A DNA stretch of 64,000 bases from Clostridium oryzae (GTDB lineage: Bacteria; Bacillota; Clostridia; Clostridiales; Clostridiaceae): assembly GCF_002029235.1 (NCBI RefSeq), contig NZ_MZGV01000004.1, forward strand, positions 1-64,000. The letters run 5' to 3'. The translations under genes were made by a program, and so were the position numbers. Within the stretch, counting starts at the first letter, position 1. Every line of letters starts with the position of its first letter. Shown here piece after piece: positions 24,749 to 34,931 of this stretch. Under the pieces are notes generated by a model. That model was not told where the DNA came from, searched no databases, and saw nothing but the letters and a program-made list of their open reading frames with translations.

Positions 24749-24956
24749 GGCAGAATTTTACCTAAATTGGAGTAAATGTGAACCGAATACGTAGTATTAG
24801 TCAGTTATAGGAATATGAGAAGCAATATATGTTTCCAGTAAAATTAAAATTAGAATTCAGTATTTTGATCTAAGATATAAGACCAAGAGCAGAATTTGCC
24901 ATACCATGACAAGTTCTGCTATGCTTTTGATGATTATTCTTAGATAGGTCGTAAAA

Positions 24957-25073
24957 CTAATCTATTCTTTTTTCATATATAGTCATTTTGTTATCAGGGT
25001 CTATTTTTTGGCTATTTTTAAAGCCCATTGCAGTCCAAAACGGTATACGTAATGTGTTATCAGGAGTTAAATA
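24957..25073 (-). pseudogene. C-terminal fragment of a GNAT gene, related to the gene at 41339
   Basis: Encodes about 38 residues ending IPFWTAMGFKNSQKIDPD then NKMTIYEKRID-stop, aligning with the last 38 residues of the intact GNAT at 41339-41857. Nothing upstream of it matches. Confidence 0.85.
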
Positions 25074-25097
25074 CATCAATTGGCATTAATCAGTAAC

Positions 25098-25259
25098 TTA
25101 AAGAAGTTGCTTTGCTGATGTAACAGTTATTTCTAAGAACTTACTTAAAAATGGATACTTTTCTTTTATCATATCGAATTTTGAACCAGATGTAAGGAAT
25201 TCTGCGATTCCTCTAATTTCAAAACCTGTACCTTGGTAGTTATTATACCTCTTCATGAT
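25098..25259 (-). pseudogene. C-terminal fragment of a pyridoxamine 5'-phosphate oxidase-like flavoprotein
   Basis: Encodes about 53 residues: YQGTGFEIRGIAEFL, then FDMIKEKYPFLSKFLEITVT, SAKQLL and stop. The GxEIRG pattern and the VTSAKQL-like end fit FMN-binding PPOX-family proteins. No intact copy is in the window. It lies directly between two other gene fragments. Confidence 0.65.
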
Positions 25260-25280
25260 TTAATACTTCATATGTAATAT

Positions 25281-25369
25281 CGTTTATATAGTGCTGTTTC
25301 CAGTTCATTTGCTCTTCTTTTGGTTCTGCAAAATATTATAGCTATATATGGATTATCTTGATTCAGCAT
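25281..25369 (-). pseudogene. 89-bp internal fragment of a DEAD-box helicase gene
   Basis: Bases 25281-25369 match 36161-36249 of the intact helicase gene almost base for base (over 85 percent by eye), including the segment for AIIFCRTKRRVDELE. Neither end coincides with a gene end. Confidence 0.85.
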
Positions 25370-25512
25370 GGTGAACATTTATAAAAAAGTGTATAATTGT
25401 GGTAATAGCTAGATTGATGAAAGTATAGAAATTCACTTTTTTATTAATTATTTTTTACGAATTATGTTTTTAATTATGCGACAATAGATTCTGAATTGAG
25501 GTGTAGTTTTCT

Positions 25513-26229
25513 GTGTTAAATATTGCAATTGTTGATGATGAAAATGTTCAAGCACTTTTATTGTCTAAGATGGTAAATCAGTGGGTGTTAAATAATAATA
25601 AAACAGCTACAATTAAATTATTTTCCAATTCAGAGAGCTTTTACTTTGCCTGGTGTGAAGATAAAAGCTTTGATATTTTGCTTTTGGATATTCAAATGAA
25701 AGGAATGAACGGTATAGAGCTGGCAAAAGAAATAAGAAAGACAGATGATAAGCTGTCTTTAATTTTTGTTACAGGATTATCTGATTATATGAATTTAGGC
25801 TATGATGTATCAGCTCTGCATTATCTCATTAAACCTGTGGATGAAACAAAGTTGTTTTCATGCTTGGATAAGGCTTGTGGCAGAATAAGGAAAGAACCGT
25901 CTTTTATTGTTGTGACTACTGAAGGTGAAAATGTACGAATTCCCAAAAGTGAGATTGTATCAGCTGAAGCCTTTGGTCACTATATTAAGCTTGAAACATT
26001 AAAAGCTTCTTATGAAATAAAACTTAATATAAGTGAACTTGAAAAAGTGTTGGATAAAGATTATTTCATTAGATGCCACCGTTCTTATATCGCAGGTATA
26101 AGGTATATTTCCAAGATAGGGAAGAAAGAACTTACTCTTGAAAATGGCAGAAACATTCCAGTGAGCCGTAGCCTATACCATTCTGTAAATCAGGCATTTA
26201 TTAAGTTTTTTAAGGAGGCTGATTTATGA
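25513..26229 (+). CDS. LytTR-family response regulator (AgrA-like)
   Basis: A 238-residue response regulator. The receiver domain has the acidic pair DD (8-9), phospho-acceptor Asp59 in FDILLLDIQMKG, and the conserved Lys in LIKPVDE. Residues about 135-235 are a LytTR DNA-binding domain (IRCHRSYIAGIRYISKI...ENGRNIPVSRSLYHSV). The start is GTG with GAGGTG upstream. It overlaps the histidine kinase gene by 4 bp (ATGA), so the two act as a pair, with the ABC exporters downstream as likely targets. Confidence 0.92.
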   Translation: MLNIAIVDDENVQALLLSKMVNQWVLNNNKTATIKLFSNSESFYFAWCEDKSFDILLLDIQMKGMNGIELAKEIRKTDDKLSLIFVTGLSDYMNLGYDVSALHYLIKPVDETKLFSCLDKACGRIRKEPSFIVVTTEGENVRIPKSEIVSAEAFGHYIKLETLKASYEIKLNISELEKVLDKDYFIRCHRSYIAGIRYISKIGKKELTLENGRNIPVSRSLYHSVNQAFIKFFKEADL

Positions 26230-26960
26230 AATATCAGATGTATATTGGTATTGCAGCAGGTTTTATACTGGCTGTAATTATAATTATTTTCTTTTTACGA
26301 ATTTATTTTCCTAAACTTGTAGATAAGCGCATTGCAGCATTTCAGAATGACCTTATTACCAAGCATTGTGACGAAGTACAGAACATTTACCGCCAGATGA
26401 GGGGATGGCGGCACGATTATCATAATCATATACAGACCATGAAAGCACATCTTGTATTAGGACAAACGAAAGAGCTTGAAAGCTATCTAAGTAAACTTGA
26501 TGATGATCTTAGCTCTGTTGATACTGTGCTGAAAACCGGCAATGTTATGGTTGATGCCATACTTAACAGTAAAATATCCCTTGCACTATCGAAAAAAATC
26601 AATGTGAACGCTAAAGCAATAGTCCCCAAGAAGCTAAATATATCAGAAATTGATCTGTGTGTTATAATTGGAAATTTGATTGATAATGCTATGGAGGCGT
26701 GCCTTAAACAAGCTAATGAAAATGATAGATTTATCCGTGTTTATATAGATATTTTGAAAGAGCAGCTTTATATTTCTATTTCAAATTCTGATGGTGGCAT
26801 CATAAAGAAAAACGGAAGGACTTACATATCTACAAAAAACTCTGCTACTCACGGTTTCGGATTGATGCGTGTAGACCGAATTGTAGAGAAATATGCAGGC
26901 TATGTAAACCGTCAGAATGAAGAAGGTGTGTTTGCAACTGAAGTGATGCTTCCGCTGTAA
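26226..26960 (+). CDS. GHKL-type sensor histidine kinase (AgrC-like, short)
   Basis: A 244-residue kinase with a single N-terminal membrane segment (IGIAAGFILAVIIIIFFL, about 5-25), so it lacks the multi-span sensor of AgrC. The H-box region reads RGWRHDYHNHIQTMKAH. The ATPase N-box is IIGNLIDNAMEAC and the G-box HGFGLMRV. It should phosphorylate the LytTR regulator upstream. With one membrane span, it may sense through a partner such as the exporters that follow. The frame is intact. Confidence 0.9.
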   Translation: MKYQMYIGIAAGFILAVIIIIFFLRIYFPKLVDKRIAAFQNDLITKHCDEVQNIYRQMRGWRHDYHNHIQTMKAHLVLGQTKELESYLSKLDDDLSSVDTVLKTGNVMVDAILNSKISLALSKKINVNAKAIVPKKLNISEIDLCVIIGNLIDNAMEACLKQANENDRFIRVYIDILKEQLYISISNSDGGIIKKNGRTYISTKNSATHGFGLMRVDRIVEKYAGYVNRQNEEGVFATEVMLPL

Positions 26961-27047
26961 CATTTCGTGCTTATTTTCTTACATTTCGTGAAGTATTTTA
27001 ATTTGTACATAGGCTTTATAGTATATTACAGGAAAGGGGGGATTAGG

Positions 27048-28787
27048 TTGGAAGAGAAAAATAAAAACCTTAAATACAGTGTACTAAATAATATTATTTT
27101 TTTATTAAAAGATATGTGGAAAGCGCACCCGCTATTAATAGTTTTTATTCTGCTACAAGCGATGTTATCTGTTGTGTCACCGTTGTTTGGTATTTATTTT
27201 CCCAAAATTACTGTTGACTTGGTAACTGCCTCGGCAGATAAGATGAAAATTATTTATACCTTAACAGTTTTTGGATTATTGATGGCTGTGTCAATGGCAT
27301 TATCAAATATGGCAGGAAATGGAAAATATATGATGTACAATGATATGCGAACGTACTATCAAATAAAGCTATTTTTACAGTCATTAAGTTGTGATTATAT
27401 TTATGTTGAAAGTGCAGAAGGACAGACCAAATATGAAAGAGCCGTGAGTACATTACGTGCAGGTGACTGGTCCGGTACTTCAAAAATGACTGTGGCAATG
27501 ATTAATATTTTTGTTAGTATCATATGCTTCATAATTTATTCTGGCATAATATCAACTCTAAATATTTATATTATATTGTCTGTTGTAAATTACTTTTCAA
27601 TTAAAAATGCTCAAAAATATCAGTATAATCATAAGGATGAAGAAGCGAGGTTTAATAAAAAGCTTGATTATGTTGAATGGACTGCAAAAGATGTAAAATA
27701 TGGGAAGGATATTCGTTTATATGGTATGAGCAGCTGGCTTATTCAACTGCGGGAAATATTACTTGAAGGTTATATTGCATTAAGCCGAAAAATTAAAAAC
27801 CGATATTTTGTGTCCGGTGTTGTAAATGCATTTACATTGTTTTTACGTGATGGAATTGCATATGCATATTTAATTTGGTCAGTTGTAAAGGACAATATTT
27901 CCATTGGCAATTTTGTGTTGTATTTTGGAGCGATAACAGGTTTTTCGGGATTTGTTGGCAGTATTATAGGAGACATTAACGAGCTTAATGGAGCTAATCT
28001 GCAAATGAATGATATGCGTGCATTTCTTGATAATACAGATGAACCTGAACCGTATAATATGGTAGATATTCTATCTGGTGAGAACATGTCCATTGAATTT
28101 AGCCATGTTTACTTTTCCTACGATAAAAATAGTGAACCTGTATTAAAGGATTTTAGTATTTCAATAAAAAAAGGTGAAAAAATAGCCCTTGTTGGTGTAA
28201 ACGGAGCTGGAAAAACAACAATTATTAAACTGCTGTGTGGTTTTTACAAGCCTGATAGAGGTCAAATATCAATTGATGGCATAAATATAAATAATTTCCG
28301 TAAAAAAGATTTATATAAGCTTTTTTCTGCTGTATTTCAAGATGTATATATACCTCCATTTACAGTAGCAGAAAATGTTTCTCTGCAAATAGAAAAAGAA
28401 ACTGATATGGAGCTTGTAAAACAGTGTTTAAAAAAGGTTGGACTATATGACAAGATAAATCAATATCCAGACAGCATCCGTACACCAATGACAAAGGAGG
28501 TTAAGGATGGAATTGTACTTTCAGGAGGCCAGCAGCAAAAATTGCTTATGGCAAGAGCATTATATAAAAATGCGCCAATATTAATTTTGGACGAACCCAC
28601 TGCTGCACTTGATCCTATTGCTGAAAGTGAAACTTATCATGATTTTTATGAACTTTCCCAAAATAAAACAGCTATATACATTTCTCATCGTCTAGCAAGC
28701 ACGCGTTTTTGTAACAACCTTTGTAAGTTCCGTAATCGGAGCATCATTACCCTTTATAACTATATTCTTATCTGCTTATGTAATTGA
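27048..28787 (+). CDS. ABC exporter half-transporter, C-terminus lost at a deletion junction
   Basis: A type I ABC half-transporter of about 580 residues: six-helix membrane domain, then Walker A GVNGAGKTT, signature LSGGQQQ, Walker B ILILDEPTAALDP and H-loop SHR. The start is taken at TTG 27048 after AAAGGGGG; the upstream codons lack a ribosome binding site. After SHRLASTRF the frame runs into unrelated codons (CNNLCKFRN...) because a deletion joins it out of frame to the next transporter. About 25 residues normally following the H-loop are lost, so function is uncertain. It is part of the LytTR/GHKL operon and probably exported a peptide. Confidence 0.8.
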   Translation: MEEKNKNLKYSVLNNIIFLLKDMWKAHPLLIVFILLQAMLSVVSPLFGIYFPKITVDLVTASADKMKIIYTLTVFGLLMAVSMALSNMAGNGKYMMYNDMRTYYQIKLFLQSLSCDYIYVESAEGQTKYERAVSTLRAGDWSGTSKMTVAMINIFVSIICFIIYSGIISTLNIYIILSVVNYFSIKNAQKYQYNHKDEEARFNKKLDYVEWTAKDVKYGKDIRLYGMSSWLIQLREILLEGYIALSRKIKNRYFVSGVVNAFTLFLRDGIAYAYLIWSVVKDNISIGNFVLYFGAITGFSGFVGSIIGDINELNGANLQMNDMRAFLDNTDEPEPYNMVDILSGENMSIEFSHVYFSYDKNSEPVLKDFSISIKKGEKIALVGVNGAGKTTIIKLLCGFYKPDRGQISIDGININNFRKKDLYKLFSAVFQDVYIPPFTVAENVSLQIEKETDMELVKQCLKKVGLYDKINQYPDSIRTPMTKEVKDGIVLSGGQQQKLLMARALYKNAPILILDEPTAALDPIAESETYHDFYELSQNKTAIYISHRLASTRFCNNLCKFRNRSIITLYNYILICLCN

Positions 28788-30447
28788 TGGTTTATCACAA
28801 GGCAAAGATATTAGTACATTAATTCTTGTTTCTATATCTACAGTGGGTGGTATATTTGCTCTGACAATTGTCAATGCATACCTTGGCAAAATCAAAGAAG
28901 TTCATACCGAAATATGTGTTAAAAAGTTTGACATGAAAATGAGTGCCCGAACTTTGACAATGGATTATGAACTTCTTGAAAGCCCAAAGGTTAATGATAT
29001 CCGCACAAGAATACGTAATGATAATAACTGGGGAGCTGGATTTTATAGTATGATAGAGCAGCTGCCAGCACTTTTATCAAGCACTGTAAGCTTAGTGGTA
29101 TCAATTATTGTTTTGCTGCCTTTGTTTTTTAACAGCAATGTATTTTCTGATATATCTTCTTTGCTGATGTTAATAGCTTTTTTCATTGTTATTATATTTA
29201 ACATTTTGTTTTCTGATAAAAAAACAAAAGAGCTGCATAGAATCTTAAATGAAACTGGATCCATATATGGTTACCTTGGTTATTTTTTATGGAATAAGCA
29301 AGATTATAAGCAGGGCAAAGACATTAGAATATTTAATGGTCAGAATATAATTAAAACTCATCTTGATGATGAGTGTAAAGAAAAATCATATTGGACAAGT
29401 GAAATAACACTCAATAACAGTGCGCAAGGTTTTGTAAGCGGCTTATCAGCGGGACTGCTGCAAGTAATTGCATATATATTTGTTGCAGTACGTGCAGTAT
29501 CCGGAGCATTAACCATTGGTTCGGTATTAAAATTTGCTTCTATCATTTACCGATTTTCATCGGATTTATCAAGTGTATTTTCTTCTTTTACAGAATATGC
29601 TATTGCGGCAGAACGTCAACAATCTACAATGGAGTATATGAATATTTCTGATGTCATATTTAAAGGCACACTCCCAATAGAAAAACGCAATGACAACGAA
29701 TATGAAATTGAATTTAAGAACGTATCCTTCAAATATCCTGGAAGCGAAGTTTATGCGCTGAAAAATTTAAATATGAAACTGAAAATCGGACATCGTATGG
29801 CGATTGTGGGTATGAATGGCAGCGGAAAAACCTCCATGATAAAATTGCTTTGCCGGTTATATGATCCTACGGAGGGAATCATTACGCTTAACGGTATTGA
29901 TATTAAAAAGTATAACTACACAGAGTATATGAGCATTTTTTCTGTTGTGTTTCAGGATTTTAAGCTGTTTTCATTCAACTTGGGACAAAATGTAGCTGCA
30001 AGTGTGGAATATGACTGTGAAAAGGCAGTGTCAGCTTTAAAAAAGTCAGGTTTTGATGACAGACTGTCTACTATGACAAAAGGACTTGAAACTGCTTTAT
30101 ACAGTGACTTTGAAGAAGATGGTGTGGAAATCTCTGGTGGAGAAGCACAAAAAATTGCACTAGCTAGAGCTTTATATAAAGATGCCCCATTTATCATCCT
30201 TGACGAGCCTACAGCTGCTCTGGACCCCATAGCTGAATTTGAGATTTATTCAAAATTCAATGAAATAGTAGGTGATAAAACCGCAATTTATATTTCTCAC
30301 CGTTTATCTTCTTGTCGTTTTTGTGACGATATAGCAGTTTTTGACGAAGGGCGGCTGATAGAGCGCGGTAGCCACGATAAGCTTATTGCAAATAAGGAAG
30401 GCAAGTATTATGAATTATGGAATGCACAGGCTCAGTACTATGTATAA
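28708..30447 (+). pseudogene. Second ABC exporter half-transporter lacking its 5' end
   Basis: From 28708 the frame is open for 580 codons, reading FVTTFVSSVIGASLPFITIF (first membrane helix) onward. It has the full ATPase: Walker A GMNGSGKTS, signature ISGGEAQK, Walker B FIILDEPTAALDP and SHRLSS. There is no proper start codon or ribosome binding site. The first candidate is GTG at 28843, inside the membrane domain. The missing N-terminal roughly 25-30 residues were removed by the same deletion that truncated the upstream paralog. The two ATPases have similar sequence at the junction (CGTTTTTGT), suggesting recombination between paralogs. Confidence 0.75.
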
Positions 30448-30933
30448 AATAATAATGGCAGTCATTGAAAAATGTAAAATAGTATGGAAAGATAGGAAGT
30501 TGTTTCTAAATATATTATACTAGTATATAATGAGATGATTGGAATTAACACAAATCCAGATGAGTTAGCGTTATGATGGTAGATAAGACAGTAAGCTATA
30601 AATGGCATATGTAGAAAAACTAGTAACTAATATAGAAAAATTTAAAAGTAAAAATGAATGGCCAAAATGAAATGAAATTAATAAAAATATAATAGGAAAG
30701 GTAGGTGGAAAACCTGCATTGTGGTTAATCATAGGAAAATAAATATTTAAGGAGTGACTAACAGTCACAATTTTGTAGAACTTTATTGCTGTAATAAGGG
30801 CTTATCTTTAATGCATGCGAGATTTATGGACGAAAGTCTATATCGCAGTAGTAAAATCCTGTGATAATACCATTCTATTTGATAAATAGGATGCTAAAAT
30901 TGATTTGTTGCGATTTTGGTAGCAGGTATATTA
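30448..30933. other. Intergenic stretch with a possible coding remnant
   Basis: At 30604-30740 the plus strand reads MAYVEKLVTNIEKFKSKNEW, then stops intrude before KVGGKPALWLII. It may be a decayed small gene. No complete gene or terminator is clear. Confidence 0.35.
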
Positions 30934-31752
30934 GTGTTTAAAATTGGGGAGTTTTCAAAGTTAACTCGAGTTTCAATTAGAATGTTAAGATATTATGATG
31001 AGATTGGATTATTAAAACCTGTAAAGGTTGATTTATTTACAGGATATAGAATGTATTCTGCAGAACAGATACCAGTGCTCCAGAAAATTGTTTTATTAAG
31101 AGATACTAAGTTTACTACATTGGAAATAAAAGATATAGTACAAAGATGTAATGATGTAGACATATTAGATGAATTAGAAAAAAAGAAAATACAGATTAAC
31201 AAGGAAATAGCTATAGAACAACAACGAATAGATAAGATAGATAGTGCAATAAAAGAAATTGAAGAGAAAAAGTTTAAGATACACTGCAATATAAATTTTA
31301 AGAAGGTAGATAAGATGTTAATTTTATCTAAAAGAGATAGGATACCAGCATATTTTCATGAAGGATTTCTATGGGGTAAGTTATGTGAATTTATTAGAAG
31401 AGAAAATATTTCAGTAAGGCAGGATGTGTACAATAATATTGCTATGTATCATGATATAGAACACAAGGATGATAATGTAGATGTTGAAGTTGGAATGCTT
31501 GTAAATAGGATTGGAGAAAACAAGGATGGATTTATATATAGAGAAGTAGAGGCTGTTCCCAAAATGGCTTATGCAATGGTATATGGACCATATATTAATT
31601 TAGCAAAAGCATATGAAAAGCTTGCATATTGGCTGGAAAGTCATAATGAACATATGGCAGATAAACCTTCTAGGCAGATATGTCATATAGGTGTTGGTGA
31701 TGTAGATAACCCTGAAGAATATCTTACTGAAATACAAATTCCATTAAAATAA
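30934..31752 (+). CDS. MerR-family regulator with GyrI-like effector domain
   Basis: A 272-residue regulator. The N-terminal MerR helix-turn-helix reads IGEFSKLTRVSIRMLRYYDEIGLLKPVKVD, followed by the coiled dimerisation helix (about 80-115). The C-terminal part resembles GyrI/BmrR-type small-molecule binding domains (MAYAMVYGPYINLAKAYEKLAYWL). GTG at 30934 is the likely start; the ribosome binding site is weak. It should activate a promoter with a 19-bp spacer in response to a drug or dye. No such promoter is directly adjacent. Confidence 0.82.
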   Translation: MFKIGEFSKLTRVSIRMLRYYDEIGLLKPVKVDLFTGYRMYSAEQIPVLQKIVLLRDTKFTTLEIKDIVQRCNDVDILDELEKKKIQINKEIAIEQQRIDKIDSAIKEIEEKKFKIHCNINFKKVDKMLILSKRDRIPAYFHEGFLWGKLCEFIRRENISVRQDVYNNIAMYHDIEHKDDNVDVEVGMLVNRIGENKDGFIYREVEAVPKMAYAMVYGPYINLAKAYEKLAYWLESHNEHMADKPSRQICHIGVGDVDNPEEYLTEIQIPLK

Positions 31753-31819
31753 CTATATTGACTCTCACATTATGTGAGGGTCTATTATCTATTTATAAGA
31801 TAAATAGGAGGTAATAATT

Positions 31820-32287
31820 ATGGAATTAAAAGAAATTGGTAAGATTAAAGTTGAAGGAGAAAGCATATTTCTTCAAATTAACAAGGAGTATATAAAAGGA
31901 TTGCAGGGATTAGAATCTTTTAGCCACATTGATGTATTGTGGTGGTTTGATAAATGTGATAATAGCAATAGCAGAAGTGTTTTGGAAGTGAATAAACCGT
32001 ATAAAAAGGCACCTAAAAAGTTGGGGATTTTTTCAACTAGATCACCTGAAAGACCTAATCCTATAGCATTGTCTGTTACTCAAATAACACATATAGATTA
32101 TGAAAAAGGGATAATTTGTATTACTTATATCGATGCAATGAATGATAGTAGTATTTTAGATTTGAAACCTTATACTCCAAGTGTGGACAGGGTAGAAAAG
32201 CCTAATGTTCCAGAATGGTGCAGCCATTGGCCATTATGTTATGAAGAATCTGGAGATTTTGATTGGGAAAATGAGTTTCTATTTTAA
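31820..32287 (+). CDS. TrmO/TsaA-like tRNA methyltransferase family protein
   Basis: A 155-residue protein of the UPF0066 (YaeB/TrmO) family. Diagnostic segments are GLQGLESFSHIDVLWWFD, LGIFSTRSPERPNPIALSV and ILDLKPYTPSVDR. E. coli TrmO methylates threonylcarbamoyl-adenosine in tRNA using S-adenosylmethionine. Short family members in Firmicutes occur outside housekeeping contexts, so this may be an accessory paralog. ATAGGAGG precedes the ATG. A hairpin at 31759-31783 (CTCACA/TGTGAG) separates it from the MerR gene. Confidence 0.85.
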   Translation: MELKEIGKIKVEGESIFLQINKEYIKGLQGLESFSHIDVLWWFDKCDNSNSRSVLEVNKPYKKAPKKLGIFSTRSPERPNPIALSVTQITHIDYEKGIICITYIDAMNDSSILDLKPYTPSVDRVEKPNVPEWCSHWPLCYEESGDFDWENEFLF

Positions 32288-32445
32288 AATATAAGATATA
32301 AATTTATTTTTGTGGAAAATTAATTAGGAAAGAAGCACTAATTTCTAAGAATGGGTGCTTCTTTTCTTTGACATTAAATTGGAAGTTGCTATTTTCTATT
32401 TGGTTTTCTCGTTAGTAACAATAGAGGGCAGGCAGTCGATTTTAT

Positions 32446-33423
32446 CTACTTCCGCACTGGTCTGATATACTTCCAAAAACGCTCCGGATCATGATAAAAG
32501 TAAATTATTCTACCTGGGGAAGTATCAAAGCAGTAACCGGTGCCTGCAAAATCAAAAGTTGCCATTGCCTTTTCAATCTTCTCCTCTACACTACGATTTT
32601 CCTGCTCATAATCGAATGGCCCATGTTCAAAAACAATATACTCGGCTTCGGGAACATCAATTATAAGCATTTGTGATGGTACTTCACCTTTATAATCAAA
32701 AGGAAGACGTACACCATAACACTCTGTACGTGGAATACCCCAATCACAGAGTCTGCCGTCCGGGTCATTAATGTATGCAATAATCTGACCGCTGCCGCTG
32801 TTAGATTCACTCCCGCCATCATCATCCAATTTGCCCTTGATACTATCCAGTAAGCCGCAAATTGTTTCGCAGTCCTGTCCCGGAATAAGACTTTGCTTTT
32901 GCCAAAAATCCCAATACCCATTACTCTCATAGTTTTTAATGTGCAAAAATTTGTGTGCGGGAATGGTTATAAAATAAATTTTAACATCATCTGTAGATTT
33001 CATCATACCAATCTCTCCCAATCCTAAAAAGTAGCGGTCGAAAGAGTTTATTTTTGTTCGAAGAACGACAGGATTAGGTTTTTTTCGGTATTCACTTGGA
33101 GTTACACCATATGTTCCCTTGAAAGCTCTGGTAAAAGCTTCATGTGATGAAAAACCATAATCAAAGGCAATATCCAAAATGCTTTTTTCACTATCCCGAA
33201 CTTCTTTTAGTGCAAAGGCTAATTTTCTATGCCGTAGATAATCCCTAAATTGCATACCTGATATTTCTTTGAATTTTTTCGTTGTATAAAATTCGGAATA
33301 ACCCAGCCTGCGAGAAAGAAAGCGTAGTGTCAAGGCTTCATCATTATAATTTTTAATACATTTGTCAATTTCATCAACGATTATTTGAATTTGCTTCTGC
33401 CACTCGTACATTCGCTTGTTCAC
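32446..33423 (-). CDS. AraC-family regulator with GyrI-like domain
   Basis: A 325-residue regulator. Two AraC helix-turn-helix units occupy about residues 10-115 (LTLRFLSRRLGYSEFYTTKKFKEISG and ILDIAFDYGFSSHEAFTRAFKGTYGVTPSEYR). The rest is an effector domain of the GyrI/AraC-E_bind type (FITIPAHKFLHIKNYESNGYWDFW...VPEAEYIVFEHGPF). Such proteins sense drugs or metabolites. It is the intact counterpart of the scrap at 15585. No divergent partner is adjacent. Confidence 0.88.
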   Translation of the reverse strand: MNKRMYEWQKQIQIIVDEIDKCIKNYNDEALTLRFLSRRLGYSEFYTTKKFKEISGMQFRDYLRHRKLAFALKEVRDSEKSILDIAFDYGFSSHEAFTRAFKGTYGVTPSEYRKKPNPVVLRTKINSFDRYFLGLGEIGMMKSTDDVKIYFITIPAHKFLHIKNYESNGYWDFWQKQSLIPGQDCETICGLLDSIKGKLDDDGGSESNSGSGQIIAYINDPDGRLCDWGIPRTECYGVRLPFDYKGEVPSQMLIIDVPEAEYIVFEHGPFDYEQENRSVEEKIEKAMATFDFAGTGYCFDTSPGRIIYFYHDPERFWKYIRPVRK

Positions 33424-33770
33424 CTCATTTCAACCGTCCTACATTTATTATAAAGAAATAGAGACATTACTGCTTGATTTTACTTGCTGTTATTTCATTT
33501 TTCTTTTTTAAGTTATATCATCTTTTTAATTTTGCAGCCGCCATAAGTTGTTGGTAAGTCAAGTACAGTTAAGTTTACTGCCTCGTCTTTAATAACTTTT
33601 AACCTAGAAGTCTTCGAAGCCCAGGATAAAGGAAAGAATAAATAAATTATAGCATATATTTATAAATTATTACTAGCATTATCTTAATTAGTAAAATAAA
33701 GGTACTTTTGTTTGAAGCCAATTATTTTTCGTGATACAATAAAGAAAATTATCTAAGCGAGGGCGTTATC
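33424..33770. other. Intergenic stretch with a minus-strand C-terminal remnant
   Basis: On the minus strand, about 33518-33650 reads an open fragment ending AVNLTVLDLPTTYGGCKIKK then MI-stop, without a start. Bases 33637-33677 (AATAAATAAATTATAGCAT and onward) recur with few changes at 52766-52806. DUF2200 promoter elements are probably near 33735. Confidence 0.4.
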
Positions 33771-34121
33771 ATGATCAAACATCATGTCTATACTATGAGT
33801 GTAGCAAGTGTCTATCCCCTTTATGTTATAAAGGCAGAGAAAAAAGGACGTACGAAAACAGAAGTTGATGAAATCATCCGATGGCTGACCGGATATAGTC
33901 AGGAAGAGCTAGAAGCGCAACTGGAAAAACAGACAGATTTCGAGACTTTCTTTGCGGAAGCTCCCAAACCGAACCCTTTACGTACTTTGATTAAAGGGGT
34001 TATCTGCGGAGTCCGAGTGGAAGACATTGAAGAACCAACTATGCAGGAAATTCGCTATTTGGATAAACTAATCGATGAGTTAGCAAAGGGAAAAGCGATG
34101 GATAAGATTTTGAGAAAATAA
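33771..34121 (+). CDS. DUF2200 family protein
   Basis: A 116-residue protein matching the DUF2200 family: [39 protein letters not shown], then [48 protein letters not shown]. The family is compact and well conserved, but no function is established. AGCGAGGG precedes the ATG. It is a single-gene unit with its own terminator. Confidence 0.88.
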   Translation: MIKHHVYTMSVASVYPLYVIKAEKKGRTKTEVDEIIRWLTGYSQEELEAQLEKQTDFETFFAEAPKPNPLRTLIKGVICGVRVEDIEEPTMQEIRYLDKLIDELAKGKAMDKILRK

Positions 34122-34136
34122 TGATTAAAAACGAAG

Positions 34137-34175
34137 AAACACTGATTCTATATGTAAAATAATCGGTGTTTTTTT
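34137..34175 (+). terminator. Terminator after the DUF2200 gene
   Basis: AAACACTGATT pairs with AATCGGTGTTT with one wobble pair, followed by TTTTT. Confidence 0.8.
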
Positions 34176-34349
34176 GTTGAAATGGACTAATCTTGAAACT
34201 TCAATGAATTTATCTTTTTCTAATGAGTTTTTATACTTTAGGTAAGATATGGTATAATAACTAAAATTTTTTTCTAAAAATGAACCAATTAAGAACTTAA
34301 TATCTCTAATATATAGATGCATCGATAACATACGAAGGGAGAGAGTAAA

Positions 34350-34931
34350 TTGTGCGAAGAGGAGCTCGTCATAAAAATCCAGTCTGGTGATATGAACGCA
34401 TTAGGTGAATTGTTTGACATATATAAAAATCAGTCATTTAAATACGCATATCTTATTACAGGTAACAAGCATACAAGTGAAGATATTGTGCAAGAAGCAT
34501 TCATAAGTTGTTATAAAAATGTAAAGAGTCTTAAAAATGTTAAATTGTTTAGATCATGGTTTTATAAAATGCTTACGCGGATTGCATGGAGATATGCAAA
34601 AAAAGATAAAAAACTATTGCCAGTTGATAATATATTTGAAAAAGCAGATGAAAAAAGTACTGACACTTCTATAGAACAATATTTAAGAAAAGAGCAAAAT
34701 AATAATCTTTATGCAGAAATTGAAAAGCTTGATTTAAAACAAAAAACAGTAATAGTTCTATATTATTTTAATGGTCTTACAGTTAAGGAAATTGCAAAAA
34801 TAATGGGATGCTTTGAAGGAACAGTGAAATCCAGACTTTATACTGCAAGAAGAAAATTAAAAAGCAATTTAATTAAATGTGATGATGAATATGATCATAG
34901 AAATTTAAAGAGGGTGGGATTTAATGAATAG
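34350..34931 (+). CDS. ECF-type RNA polymerase sigma factor
   Basis: A 193-residue sigma-70 family protein. Region 2 is ALGELFDIYKNQSFKYAYLITGNKHTSEDIVQEAFISCYKNV, and region 4 is KTVIVLYYFNGLTVKEIAKIMGCFEGTVKSRLYTARRKLK. The start is TTG with GGGAGAG upstream. It overlaps the following membrane-protein gene by 8 bp, the usual layout for a sigma factor and its anti-sigma factor. The regulon is unknown and probably includes its own operon. Confidence 0.9.
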   Translation: MCEEELVIKIQSGDMNALGELFDIYKNQSFKYAYLITGNKHTSEDIVQEAFISCYKNVKSLKNVKLFRSWFYKMLTRIAWRYAKKDKKLLPVDNIFEKADEKSTDTSIEQYLRKEQNNNLYAEIEKLDLKQKTVIVLYYFNGLTVKEIAKIMGCFEGTVKSRLYTARRKLKSNLIKCDDEYDHRNLKRVGFNE

